Notes: generated by a model not told the origin, from the sequence alone. DNA of 25,730 nt from Thiotrichaceae bacterium (GCA_027008665.1 JALVEA010000318.1:1-25730), one strand, 5' to 3'. Positions 1 to 8,161 are shown, counted from the first letter of the stretch. Numbers and translations are program-made.

Positions 1-222
1 ATTTTCATTTTTCAAACCTAATCTCTTAGTTGCTTCTTTTACCTCAATTTTTAATATATCTTTTGGTAGACTTTTTTTTACCGATTTCTCTGCAGTAGAG
101 AATGCAAAATAATAAACATTAGAGCCATTTTCAATTAACTTAGCTATTAGCCCCCCTGCCCCTAATTCCCCATCATCTGTATGTGGAGCTAAAACAAATA
201 CTTTTTTAAATTTAGAAATCAT
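1..222 (-). CDS. PIG-L (LmbE-like) deacetylase, N-terminal part, truncated by window edge
   Basis: The 74 visible codons start at the ATG at 222 and run off the left edge, so only the N-terminus can be read. After a short basic start comes a hydrophobic strand and then APHTDDGELGAGG (residues 12-24). This is the metal-binding signature of the PIG-L/LmbE family, whose usual form is HPDDE; HTDDGE is a variant of it, and H14, D16 or D17 and E19 would be the zinc-site residues. Family members remove N-acetyl groups from sugars or sugar-like substrates. It lies about 60 bp downstream of the aminotransferase gene on the same strand, so it probably belongs to the polysaccharide block. The substrate cannot be told. 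The Shine-Dalgarno sequence is weak. A second ATG at 226 is out of frame. Confidence 0.8.
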   Translation of the reverse strand, partial: MISKFKKVFVLAPHTDDGELGAGGLIAKLIENGSNVYYFAFSTAEKSVKKSLPKDILKIEVKEATKRLGLKNEN

Positions 223-248
223 TCATTATACTCAAAAAACTAATAAAC

Positions 249-268
249 TAAGAATAGTACTATTCTTA
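249..268. repeat. 20-bp perfect palindrome between wbpE and the PIG-L gene
   Basis: Positions 249-268 read TAAGAATAGTACTATTCTTA on both strands, without a mismatch. As RNA it could form an 8-bp stem with a GUAC loop. On the minus strand it lies just after the wbpE stop and is followed by a mixed T-rich stretch, so it could act as a weak terminator or RNA-end protector; that is inference. It overlaps the TATTCT repeat beside it. Confidence 0.6.
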
Positions 269-287
269 TTCTTATTCTTATTCTTAT
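261..287. repeat. Hexanucleotide tandem repeat (TATTCT, 4.5 copies) across the wbpE stop
   Basis: The unit TATTCT repeats exactly at 261, 267, 273 and 279, with a half copy at 285-287. The wbpE stop codon (284-286) lies inside it. On the minus strand the unit reads GAA TAA in the wbpE frame, so a series of in-frame stop codons follows the first one. The unit is six bases long, so gain or loss of copies would not change the reading frame. Confidence 0.85.
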
Positions 288-1375
288 ATCAAATTTATAT
301 TAGAAGTAATAAAACTAATTTCATCTTTAGACAAAAAAGGATTCATTGGTAAACTCAACACTCTTTTACTTGATTTTTCCGCTATTGGGAAACTATTTTC
401 ATTATAATTCAAATAACTAAAGCATTTTTGTTGATGCAATGGCATTGGATAGTGTACTGCCGTTGGTATTTTCTTTTCCATTAGTGTTTGTTGAAGTTCT
501 TTTCTATTTTCTATAGAAATAGTATATTGCGCCCAAACACTTGTACGTCCTTGCATAATAAGAGGTTTTATAATCTCTTTATTCAGCATTTCTTTATATA
601 GTGTTGCAATCTTTTGGCGGTTTTTTATTTCCTGTTTATAATGTGGAAATTTAGCTAGAAGAATGGCTGCTTGTAAAGTATCTAGTCGCCCTCCCATTCC
701 AATATATTGATGATGATAGCGTTTATTTTGCCCATGTAATCGCATGCTTTTTATTTTTTCAGCATAAACATCGTTATTTGTAAAAACTGCACCACCATCA
801 CCATAGCAACCTAATGGTTTTGCTGGAAAAAAACTAGTTGTTGATATATCACCAAGATTACTATCTGTTTTCCCATTATAGGTTGAGCCAAAACTTTGTG
901 CGCCATCAATAATGACTTTTAAATTATATTTTTTGGCAATAGTTTGTATTGTATCTATATCCGCAGGTTGCCCATAAAGACTAACTGGCATAATAGCCTT
1001 GGTTTTATTTGTAATTGCAGCCTCAATTTTAGTCGCATCTATATTATAAGTTCGTTCTTCAATATCAACAAAAACAGGTTTTGCTTTCATCAAGGCAATC
1101 GTTTCCGCAGTAGCAATAAAGCTAAAAGGAGTTGTAATAATTTCATCATCAGGCTGGATATCTATTGCCATCATTGCTAATAGCAAAGCATCAGTCCCAT
1201 TTGAACAGGTGATTGCATGTTTTGCACCTGTGAACTTTTGCAAGTTTTCTTCTAGTAGTGAAACTTCTTCACCCATAATAAAATTAGATTTATCGAGAAC
1301 TGCTTGGATATTTGCATCAATATCTTTTTTATAAAGCTGATATTGATGTTTGAGATTTGCAAAATCTATATTCAT
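284..1375 (-). CDS. wbpE: UDP-2-acetamido-2-deoxy-3-keto-glucuronate aminotransferase (WbpE/WlbC type, DegT family)
   Basis: This is a 363-residue DegT/DnrJ/EryC1 sugar aminotransferase of normal family length. The PLP-binding lysine is K186 in SFFPAKPLGCYGDGG; CSNGTDAL (about 57-64) and IIDGAQSFG (about 155-163) are the other cofactor-pocket motifs. In the UDP-GlcNAc3NAcA pathway WbpE transfers an amino group from glutamate to the 3-keto sugar made by WbpB. The sequence alone shows only a sugar aminotransferase; the specific role comes from the neighbours WbpA, WbpB and WbpD, which together form the known Pseudomonas and Bordetella pathway. It starts 6 bp after wbpD and is almost certainly cotranscribed with it. 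An AGGG about 11 bases upstream of the ATG is the likely ribosome site. The stop codon lies in a hexanucleotide repeat. Another DegT sugar substrate is possible but less likely. Confidence 0.88.
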   Translation of the reverse strand: MNIDFANLKHQYQLYKKDIDANIQAVLDKSNFIMGEEVSLLEENLQKFTGAKHAITCSNGTDALLLAMMAIDIQPDDEIITTPFSFIATAETIALMKAKPVFVDIEERTYNIDATKIEAAITNKTKAIMPVSLYGQPADIDTIQTIAKKYNLKVIIDGAQSFGSTYNGKTDSNLGDISTTSFFPAKPLGCYGDGGAVFTNNDVYAEKIKSMRLHGQNKRYHHQYIGMGGRLDTLQAAILLAKFPHYKQEIKNRQKIATLYKEMLNKEIIKPLIMQGRTSVWAQYTISIENRKELQQTLMEKKIPTAVHYPMPLHQQKCFSYLNYNENSFPIAEKSSKRVLSLPMNPFLSKDEISFITSNINLI

Positions 1376-1381
1376 TTATAT

Positions 1382-1960
1382 TTAAACCCTTATAACTTGA
1401 TCTTTTATTAATTGATATTCTTGATTTGTATATTCACAAGTTGTTTTGCTATTCCCGCTTAAAGGTAAATCAAGTTTTTCACCATATTCACTTATCCAAC
1501 CTATTTGTCTAGCTGGAACACCTACCATTAATGCATAGGGCTTTATATTTTTGTTAACAACGGCTCCTGCACCAATAAAGGCATACTCTCCAATGGTGAC
1601 ACCACAAACAATGGTACAATTTGCACCAAGTGTTGCACCTTTCTTTACTAGCGTATTTTGGTACTCATTTTTTCTCTCAACCAAGGAACGTGGATTATAA
1701 ACATTAGTAAAGACCATACTCGGTCCACAAAAAACACCTTCTTCTAAGATGACATTATCGTAAAGGGAAACGTTATTTTGAATCTTACACCGATCTCCAA
1801 TAACAACTTTGTTTGCTACAAAAACATTTTGCCCTAAAGAAACTTCACAACCTATTTTCGCTTCAGCACAAACATGTACCCAATGCCAAATACGCGAACC
1901 ACACCCTATTTGAGCACCCTCATCAACAATAGCGGAAGGATGAGTAAAAATATCAAGCAT
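1382..1960 (-). CDS. wbpD: UDP-2-acetamido-3-amino-glucuronate N-acetyltransferase (WbpD/WlbB type)
   Basis: This is a 192-residue left-handed beta-helix acyltransferase. Hexapeptide-repeat turns run through most of it, for example VDEGAQIG near the start and the later stretches GATLGANCTIVCGVTIGEYA and AFIGAGAVVNK. WHWVHVCAEAKIG is typical of the WbpD/WlbB subfamily. The enzyme acetylates the 3-amino group with acetyl-CoA, giving UDP-GlcNAc3NAcA in the cytoplasm. Its ATG follows the wbpB stop codon with no gap (TAA then ATG), so translation is probably coupled. The C-terminal 40 residues leave the helix and look like a capping tail. Length and context fit the family, and the only real alternative is a related sugar O- or N-acetyltransferase. 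Confidence 0.9.
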   Translation of the reverse strand: MLDIFTHPSAIVDEGAQIGCGSRIWHWVHVCAEAKIGCEVSLGQNVFVANKVVIGDRCKIQNNVSLYDNVILEEGVFCGPSMVFTNVYNPRSLVERKNEYQNTLVKKGATLGANCTIVCGVTIGEYAFIGAGAVVNKNIKPYALMVGVPARQIGWISEYGEKLDLPLSGNSKTTCEYTNQEYQLIKDQVIRV

Positions 1961-3010
1961 TTAATATTCCAATGGTAAAGAAACTGTTTTCCCATCACGC
2001 GCAGACAGATAAGCAGCAATTAATAATTCAAGAGACTTTAAACCTTCTCTCCCATCAGTTTCTGGCTTTGCTTCACCGTACATCACATCAACAACATTTT
2101 TATAATAGAGAGGATGTCCAAAACCATAAACAGAGGTCGTTTCATAATTGGCATCCTTAATTTTTGTATCGTAATCTTTTGCTTCAGAAAACTCCCATTG
2201 CTGAATATCATTCACAGCAACACCACCGACTCTGACACTGCCTTTCTCTCCTAAGATAGTAATAGATCCTTCCATATTTTTAGGATAGGTCAACATAGTA
2301 ACTGCCATTGAACCTAATGCACCATTACGCCAACGGATATTCAAGACACCTGTGTCTTCCACTTCAATATCTCGTGTGGTACTCATCATTGCCTGTACTT
2401 TATCAACTGGACCAATTAACCAATCGAGTAAATCCACATAATGACTGGCTTGATTCATAAAGGCTCCACCATCAAACTCCCATGTTCCTCGCCATTTTGC
2501 CTGATCGTAATAATCCTGTGGGCGTGTCCAGAAAACATTCAGGTGTACCATATTAATTTTACCGAAGCGTTTTTCTCTTACTGCACGTTTCAATAGCTGT
2601 AATGTGGAATTTCTTCTATTTTGCTTTACTACAAATAAATGTACACCCGCTTCATCGCAACTTTTAACCATCCGCACACCATCTTGCCAGCGAGTTGCCA
2701 TTGGTTTTTCTGTCATTACATGAATATTATGTTTGGCTATCATGACCGTTTGCTCTGCATGCACACCGCTAGGAGTACAAATAGCAACTAGATCTAATTT
2801 TTCTTTTTCTAGCATATCTTCAAGTTTAGAATAACCATTAACTTGATATTGCTCCTTATGCTGTTCTAAAACCCTATAATCAGTATCACAAACTGCTACC
2901 AATTCAATATTATCCTGATGTTTTTCAATTGAGCCAAAGTGATTTTTTGATATACGTCCACAACCAACAACAGCAATACGAATTTTTCGATCTTTAATAA
3001 TTGGATACAT
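1961..3010 (-). CDS. wbpB: UDP-N-acetyl-glucosaminuronate 3-dehydrogenase (WbpB/WlbA type)
   Basis: This is a 349-residue Gfo/Idh/MocA oxidoreductase. The N-terminal Rossmann fold carries VVGCGRIS (about 14-21) for NAD, and the family's EKP motif is at 101-103 with K102 as the expected catalytic lysine. The C-terminal half is the usual alpha/beta substrate domain, containing GGAFMNQASHYVDLLDW with the expected histidine. The enzyme oxidises C3 of UDP-GlcNAcA to the 3-keto sugar that WbpE then aminates. It starts 3 bp after the wbpA stop and abuts wbpD, so the four genes read as one transcription unit. An AAAGG lies about 9 bases before the ATG. The length is nearer the Bordetella WlbA type than the shorter Pseudomonas WbpB as I remember them. 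Confidence 0.9.
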   Translation of the reverse strand: MYPIIKDRKIRIAVVGCGRISKNHFGSIEKHQDNIELVAVCDTDYRVLEQHKEQYQVNGYSKLEDMLEKEKLDLVAICTPSGVHAEQTVMIAKHNIHVMTEKPMATRWQDGVRMVKSCDEAGVHLFVVKQNRRNSTLQLLKRAVREKRFGKINMVHLNVFWTRPQDYYDQAKWRGTWEFDGGAFMNQASHYVDLLDWLIGPVDKVQAMMSTTRDIEVEDTGVLNIRWRNGALGSMAVTMLTYPKNMEGSITILGEKGSVRVGGVAVNDIQQWEFSEAKDYDTKIKDANYETTSVYGFGHPLYYKNVVDVMYGEAKPETDGREGLKSLELLIAAYLSARDGKTVSLPLEY

Positions 3011-3013
3011 TAA

Positions 3014-4321
3014 TTATGCCTTTATAATATTTTCAGCTATTTGAGAATAAACACCACGAGTATCTATAATAAGTTGGGCTTGTTTTTGGAACATTTCATA
3101 ATCAAAAGCGCTGTGATTAGTCGCTATTAGTAATACATCATATTGAGCTATATTTTCTGGAGTAGGCTCAACACTACTTAAGTCAAAGGAATGTTCACGC
3201 ATTTGAGGAAAAACGGGAACATGCGGATCACTGTATTCAACAAGTGCTCCCTTTTCTTCTAGTAACTCCATTAGCTCAACAGAAGGAGACTCGCGCATAT
3301 CATCAACATCTTTTTTATAGGCAACACCTAAAACTAACACTTTTGCACCCTTCAGTGATTTCTCTCGATCATTCAATGCATCCATCGTTTTACTAATCAC
3401 CCAGCGAGGCATATTTGTATTGACCTCCCCTGCTAATTCAATAAAACGAGTATTAAGATCGTATTCTCTAGCCTTCCATGTGAGATAAAAAGGATCAATA
3501 GGGATACAATGCCCTCCCAAACCTGGCCCTGGATAGTAGGCTGTAAAGCCAAAAGGTTTGGTCGCAGCGGCTCTTATGACCTCATGAATATCAATACCCA
3601 TTCGATCAGCAACAATTTTCATTTCATTCACTAGACCAATATTGACCGCACGATGGATATTCTCCAATAACTTAGTCATTTCAGCCGTTTTTGTTGAGCT
3701 AACAACAATAATTTCATCAATCGCTTGTTTATATATTGCTTCACCAACTTTAGTACAAGCCGCTGTATGCCCTCCTACTACTTTTGGAATGGTACGTGTT
3801 GTATAGTTAGGATTTCCAGGATCTTCCCTTTCAGGTGAATACACTAGAAATATTTCCGTTCCAACCGTCAAACCTGAAGACTCCATTCGCGGCAATAGTT
3901 CTTCTTCTGTTGTACCTGGATAGGTTGTACTTTCAAGCGAAAGAACATGACCCTCTCTAAGATAAGGGATAACGGCATCTGTAGTATCTGTCACATAACT
4001 TAAATCAGGTTCTCTATATTTATTTAGAGGTGTTGGTACGCAAAGAATCAAAACATCTATTTCAGAAATAGAAGAAAAATCTGTCGTCGCTTTGAAGCCT
4101 GTGTCTAAGGTACTTCCAATCTTTTCAGAGGCAATATGCTCAATATAACTAACACCTTGATTCAGCATATCAACTTTCTTTTGATCAATATCGATACCTA
4201 CGACTTTATAACCTATTTCTGCATAGCGCATCACTAATGGCAAACCAACATAACCTAAACCCAATACACCTATAATTGAAGATTTATTGTTTATACGTTC
4301 TATTAATCTAGTCTCGATCAT
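3014..4321 (-). CDS. wbpA: UDP-N-acetyl-D-glucosamine 6-dehydrogenase (WbpA type)
   Basis: This 435-residue protein is a UDP-glucose/GDP-mannose dehydrogenase family member. It has the N-terminal GLGYVGLP NAD motif (21-28), SLESTTYPGTTEE (128-140), a central domain with K217 and N221 in TKLLEN, and the active-site cysteine C272 in GPGLGGHCIPIDPF. The C-terminal UDP-binding domain contains VLGVAYKKDVDDMRESPS. It oxidises C6 of UDP-GlcNAc twice to give UDP-GlcNAcA, the first step of the pathway encoded downstream. AAGGT lies about 8 bases before the ATG. It is the first gene of the wbpA-B-D-E run and sits behind a leader of roughly 170 bp. Related enzymes oxidise UDP-ManNAc or UDP-GalNAc, so the GlcNAc call depends partly on the wbpB, wbpD and wbpE neighbours. 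Confidence 0.9.
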   Translation of the reverse strand: MIETRLIERINNKSSIIGVLGLGYVGLPLVMRYAEIGYKVVGIDIDQKKVDMLNQGVSYIEHIASEKIGSTLDTGFKATTDFSSISEIDVLILCVPTPLNKYREPDLSYVTDTTDAVIPYLREGHVLSLESTTYPGTTEEELLPRMESSGLTVGTEIFLVYSPEREDPGNPNYTTRTIPKVVGGHTAACTKVGEAIYKQAIDEIIVVSSTKTAEMTKLLENIHRAVNIGLVNEMKIVADRMGIDIHEVIRAAATKPFGFTAYYPGPGLGGHCIPIDPFYLTWKAREYDLNTRFIELAGEVNTNMPRWVISKTMDALNDREKSLKGAKVLVLGVAYKKDVDDMRESPSVELMELLEEKGALVEYSDPHVPVFPQMREHSFDLSSVEPTPENIAQYDVLLIATNHSAFDYEMFQKQAQLIIDTRGVYSQIAENIIKA

Positions 4322-4393
4322 TTAATTACCTTTATACAACTACATGGCGACGGAATATATCCATCTCTTTATTTATATTTAAACTGAAAAGTT

Positions 4394-4400
4394 CTACCGC
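4394..4400 (-). promoter_or_regulatory. Possible ops core (GCGGTAG) in the wbpA leader
   Basis: On the minus strand, about 75 bp before the wbpA start, the leader reads TCAGGAAGCGGTAGAAC. GCGGTAG is the seven-base core of the ops element (GGCGGTAGCGTG) that recruits RfaH to polysaccharide operons in enterobacteria and vibrios. Only the core and one upstream G-rich stretch match; the flanking bases of the full element do not. Position and strand are right for such a signal, but the match is short. Confidence 0.25.
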
Positions 4401-4504
4401 TTCCTGAAGGAGTATAAATTTCTATTTTTTACTCATAAAGGTTAAATAGTCCTTCGGTTCAATTCATTAGATACTCGGTATATTTTAATTAAAAAACATT
4501 AAGT

Positions 4505-4573
4505 TAAGTAGGAGGTCAATAATAAATCTAACAAAATAAGCAAAACATTAGACTTATTGTATCTTCCTACTTA
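4505..4573 (-). terminator. Long stem-loop at the end of wbpM, likely terminator
   Basis: TAAGTAGGA at 4505-4513 pairs exactly with TCCTACTTA at 4565-4573. Inside it, 4519-4531 pairs imperfectly with 4548-4560, leaving a loop of about 16 bases. One inner mismatch on the plus strand (A4526 with C4553) becomes a G-U pair in minus-strand RNA, which fits a role after wbpM. The right arm overlaps the wbpM stop codon. Reading on the minus strand, a T6 run follows about 8 bases after the stem, so this is a less than ideal intrinsic terminator. It would separate wbpM from the wbpA unit. Confidence 0.5.
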
Positions 4574-6538
4574 CGCCAACATATCTACAATCTCACATTG
4601 TGGATCAAATCCTTTTATTCGGCTTTGTAAAGTAGCCCTTAGAGCTGTTTCATTTTCATCATACAAAGCCTGCTTTAAAGCACTTAAAATACTTTCTATC
4701 TCAGGCCATGACAATACTTCTTCTTCCGCCCGCATAATGCGTTTATGTCTGGTTTTTGATACATTATTCCCAATTAATAGTTCTTCATATAGCTTCTCGC
4801 CAGGTCTTAACCCTGTAAAATGAATTTCTATATCGCCTTGGGGATTTTCTTTATCCTTAACCTTGAAGCCACTGAACTGAATCATATTTTTTGCTAAATC
4901 TAAAATACGCACAGGATCCCCCATATCCAGAACAAAGACATCCCCACCTTTCCCCATAGCACCTGCTTGTATGACCAATTGAACAGCCTCTTCAATCGTC
5001 ATGAAGTATCGAATAATATTAGGATCAGTAACCGTCACCGCCCTACCTTGACGAATTTGTTCTTTAAACAAAGGCACAACCGAACCTGAAGAACCCAAGA
5101 CATTTCCAAACCGAACCATAGTAAAACGTGTGTCGTGCTGTTTGCCCGAATGAGCAAACCCTTGTAATATTAATTCTGCTAAACGCTTAGTTGCTCCCAT
5201 AGTATTAGTAGGTCGAACGGCTTTATCTGTAGAAATCAGCACAAAGGTTTCCACGCCACTATTAATCGCGGCTTTTGCACAATGATAAGTACCAAAAATA
5301 TTGTTCTCCACGCCTTCGCTAATATTTTTTTCTACCATTGGTACATGCTTATAAGCCGCAGCGTGATAAATAGTCTCCACCCTAAAGGTACAACAAACAC
5401 GTTCTACACGTCTCTGATTAACAACACTACCTAAAACAGGTATCACCTTGATAGATGACTGCTGTATTCCCCCTAGAAAATGAAGCAATTTTTTTTCTAT
5501 CTGATATAAAGCTAATTCACTTTGTTCAAATAGAATTATTTTTTTCGGTTCTAAGGAGGCTATCTGCCAACATAACTTTGAGCCTATCGAGCCTCCAGCT
5601 CCAGTCACCATCACCACCTTGCCCTTTATATTGGCATCTAATAGCATTTTATTAGGGTGAACTGCATCACGACCTAATAGATCGGCAATATCAACTTTTC
5701 TAACATCATCAATATTAATCTTTCCTTGTGCAAGCTCAGAAAGCCCTGGCAAAGTTCTTACCTGCACAGGCAAGGGTTTTAGTTTATTAATTAATTCGGC
5801 ACGACATGACCTAGAAATAGAAGGAATAGCTATTAATATTTCGTCTATTTTTATTTTTTTACTTTCAAATTCAAGTAGTTGTTCTTTTATAGAATCGGGA
5901 CTATAAACTTTTAGATCTGATATACTTTTACCCTGCAAACTTTGGTCATCGTCGATAAACCCTGCAACGAAAATACGATCTTCATACTCAAGCGCTCCTG
6001 CTAATTGTACTCCAGCATATCCAGCTCCATAAATAAGAATATTTTTAAACCCCAGATCCTTTGCTTCTCTGGCTTTGATTTGAGCAAAAAAATTCTTTGC
6101 CAAAATACGACTTCCACCAACTAGGATTAATAAAGTAAACCAAACAATCAGTGGCACTGTTCTTGGCATATCAAAGCTAAAAAATATAGCAATTGCCCCC
6201 CATAATATAACCGAGAGGCTTACTCCTTGAAAAATAAGGGTAAGTGCTTTGATACTAGTATAATGAACAATGACTTTATACAACCCTAAAAAAGAAAAAA
6301 CAGGGATTGTTAGCGTAATTGCAATAGGCAAAACTGTCATTAATTGCGCCTGATCAAATATATACAATTCTTCTAAACGCAAAGAGTAAGCAATCCAAAT
6401 TGAAAGCAATATAGATATAATATCCATAATAACCATTACAGATTGTTTTTTTATCCTTGAAAGCTCATTGATTTTAAGCCCTAAAAAAACGATATTAGTC
6501 CCAAAATTCATATTTATTGTCTGACCAGAAAAAAGCAT
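4571..6538 (-). CDS. wbpM: Membrane nucleoside-diphosphate-sugar 4,6-dehydratase (WbpM/FlaA1-like, CapD family)
   Basis: This is a 655-residue inner-membrane protein of the usual length for full-size WbpM/PglF proteins. Four predicted membrane helices fill about the first 150 residues, followed by a CoA-binding-like Rossmann domain (GAGYAGVQLAG near 171-181). The C-terminal dehydratase domain has TGAGGSIGS (near 312-320). In NTMGATKR a Met (447) takes the place of the usual SDR tyrosine and K451 follows, as in the WbpM/FlaA1 group. These enzymes convert UDP-GlcNAc to UDP-4-keto-6-deoxy-GlcNAc for QuiNAc, FucNAc or bacillosamine sugars. A GTG at 6547 would add three residues, but it touches the ribosome site AAGGGAG; the ATG at 6538 sits 8 bases after it and is preferred. 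The gene is upstream of wbpA on the same strand, with a stem-loop between them. Confidence 0.9.
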   Translation of the reverse strand: MLFSGQTINMNFGTNIVFLGLKINELSRIKKQSVMVIMDIISILLSIWIAYSLRLEELYIFDQAQLMTVLPIAITLTIPVFSFLGLYKVIVHYTSIKALTLIFQGVSLSVILWGAIAIFFSFDMPRTVPLIVWFTLLILVGGSRILAKNFFAQIKAREAKDLGFKNILIYGAGYAGVQLAGALEYEDRIFVAGFIDDDQSLQGKSISDLKVYSPDSIKEQLLEFESKKIKIDEILIAIPSISRSCRAELINKLKPLPVQVRTLPGLSELAQGKINIDDVRKVDIADLLGRDAVHPNKMLLDANIKGKVVMVTGAGGSIGSKLCWQIASLEPKKIILFEQSELALYQIEKKLLHFLGGIQQSSIKVIPVLGSVVNQRRVERVCCTFRVETIYHAAAYKHVPMVEKNISEGVENNIFGTYHCAKAAINSGVETFVLISTDKAVRPTNTMGATKRLAELILQGFAHSGKQHDTRFTMVRFGNVLGSSGSVVPLFKEQIRQGRAVTVTDPNIIRYFMTIEEAVQLVIQAGAMGKGGDVFVLDMGDPVRILDLAKNMIQFSGFKVKDKENPQGDIEIHFTGLRPGEKLYEELLIGNNVSKTRHKRIMRAEEEVLSWPEIESILSALKQALYDENETALRATLQSRIKGFDPQCEIVDMLA

Positions 6539-7450
6539 AAAAGCCACTCCCTTTCTTTATTAAAAAGCACACCAACACCCTGTCTCTATCGCCTAGCATA
6601 CAATTTATGGTTGATTTTATTTTTTGATTGTTACTCCAAAAATTAATATTGAAAAACATCATGAAGACTATGACGAGAAGATTTGATCTAAAAAACCGCT
6701 AAGGAAATAATGATTTTCGATCTTTAACTTACCTCACTTTTCGCCTTACTTTTAGGCAATATTCTATACATAATATACCCTTGATTTTCACGTTACTCCT
6801 CGGTGTAAATATTTTTATGAAACTTTTAATATTATCAAATACTGACTGATTATAATTTATCCTTTTCCATTGGTTTTATAGAAGAAAATAATTATATCGT
6901 TAACAATCGCTAAACTAGTTAAGATTCACTTTCGCGGTAACTGTAATATAAATTCATTAATAAATCGATTTTTTTTTAGTGTTTAATATATTCTATCTAC
7001 AAATCATATAAATATTTTTAACCATATAAAGAATTAATGGATCTTATGCCTGTATTAGCGGCTCATTAAAATTCTAATGAAATCTATTGTCAATATAAAA
7101 CATATTTATATATCTCATTTATTAATACCATATTACTTTATCGAGTTATTGACTATCAAACGATATATTAAGAAATTAAGAATCAATATATAAGTTATTT
7201 ATTGATAATAGACGCATTTATTCCGATAGGTTGTATTCATAAAATTTGTAACAGGTCATGAGGAAATCATTTCTATTTTTATTCATCAAATGAGAATATC
7301 TACTAAAAAATGCTTTCCTAGTGCACTAAGCCTATCTTGTAGCAGTTCTGGACATTACCAATTGTTAATTGCTAGAACAAAGCATCTAATATAAATCGCA
7401 CTATAATGCTTCGTTTAGAATTTTCTTAAAATGACCATAGGAGAAATAAT
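6539..7450. other. AT-rich divergent intergenic region, no gene recognised
   Basis: About 0.9 kb separates the divergent wbpM and tolQ genes. I see no long open frame, tRNA or known riboswitch fold in it. It is richer in A+T than its surroundings and must hold promoters for both sides. Small inverted repeats are visible: TCATTA at 7063-7068 with TAATGA at 7075-7080, and GTTCT at 7345-7349 with AGAAC at 7374-7378 enclosing CAATT/AATTG. A stretch at 7032-7059 resembles one at 25251-25285. ybgC, often the first gene of the Tol-Pal operon, is not here. Confidence 0.6.
7402..7407 (+). promoter_or_regulatory. Likely -10 box of the tol-pal operon
   Basis: TATAAT at 7402-7407 matches the sigma-70 -10 consensus and lies 43 bp before the tolQ start. 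I see no good -35 hexamer at 16-18 bp upstream, so the promoter would be weak or need an activator. A nested inverted repeat at 7345-7378 lies just upstream and could be an operator. Both ideas rest on position and sequence alone. Confidence 0.4.
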
Positions 7451-8134
7451 GTGTCAATCGACAATACGATATTAAAGCTGATTACCGAAGCAAGTCTGGT
7501 GGTTCAAATCGTAATGGCTATCTTGGTGCTCTCATCCTTACTTTCTTGGGCTTTAATGCTCATCAAATCATCTCAACTTCGTGCAGCAACACGACAATTA
7601 GAAAAATTTGAAGATCGTTTCTGGAGTGGCATTTCATTCAAAAAACTTTATGATGATTTGGCCCACAAAGCTAAACTACAAGGCATGGAAAAGATATTTT
7701 TTAGTGGCTACCATGAGTATTTGCGTATTTATCAAAATGAAAATATTACTCACTTACCAAAAGTTACTACTGCACAACGCGCTATGCGAGTTGCTGAATC
7801 ACGAGAACTTGATAGACTAGAGCAAAATTTATCCTTTTTGGCAACGGTAGGCTCTATCAGTACTTATATTGGTTTATTTGGTACCGTATGGGGCATTATG
7901 AACTCTTTTATTTCTTTAGGGCAAATGCAACAAGCCACATTGGCTGTGGTTGCCCCTGGTATTGCAGAAGCACTGATTGCCACTGCCATTGGTTTATTAA
8001 CCGCCATCCCTGCTATTGTTGCTTATAACCGTTTTAGTGATAAAACAGATCGAATTGCGGTTCGTTATGAAAACTTTCGCGAAGAATTTACCACCTTACT
8101 TGAACGACAAACGCTTAATACAAAAGCTCAATAA
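7451..8134 (+). CDS. tolQ: Tol-Pal system proton-channel subunit TolQ
   Basis: TolQ is the inner-membrane partner of TolR and uses the proton gradient to drive TolA. The 227-residue protein has the expected three membrane helices (about 17-38, 130-155 and 168-192). It carries the MotA/TolQ/ExbB signature SISTYIGLFGTVWGIMNSF (about 135-153) and APGIAEALIATAIGLLTAIPA. The start is a GTG at 7451, with AGGAG 7 bases upstream, which fixes the choice. It is the first visible gene of tolQRAB-pal-cpoB-queE, and tolR follows after 21 bp. ExbB is the close alternative, but the downstream tolA, tolB and pal genes settle it. Confidence 0.97.
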   Translation: MSIDNTILKLITEASLVVQIVMAILVLSSLLSWALMLIKSSQLRAATRQLEKFEDRFWSGISFKKLYDDLAHKAKLQGMEKIFFSGYHEYLRIYQNENITHLPKVTTAQRAMRVAESRELDRLEQNLSFLATVGSISTYIGLFGTVWGIMNSFISLGQMQQATLAVVAPGIAEALIATAIGLLTAIPAIVAYNRFSDKTDRIAVRYENFREEFTTLLERQTLNTKAQ

Positions 8135-8161
8135 GGACTTACCCAAGGAGGTGTAATGATC

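Noticed and set aside
261..287. TATTCT repeat as a CRISPR array or phase-variation tract
   Set aside because: There are no spacers, and a six-base unit cannot shift the reading frame of wbpE.
6650..6705. Small open frame starting ATGAAGACTATG in the wbpM-tolQ gap
   Set aside because: It is only 13 codons long and has no ribosome site.
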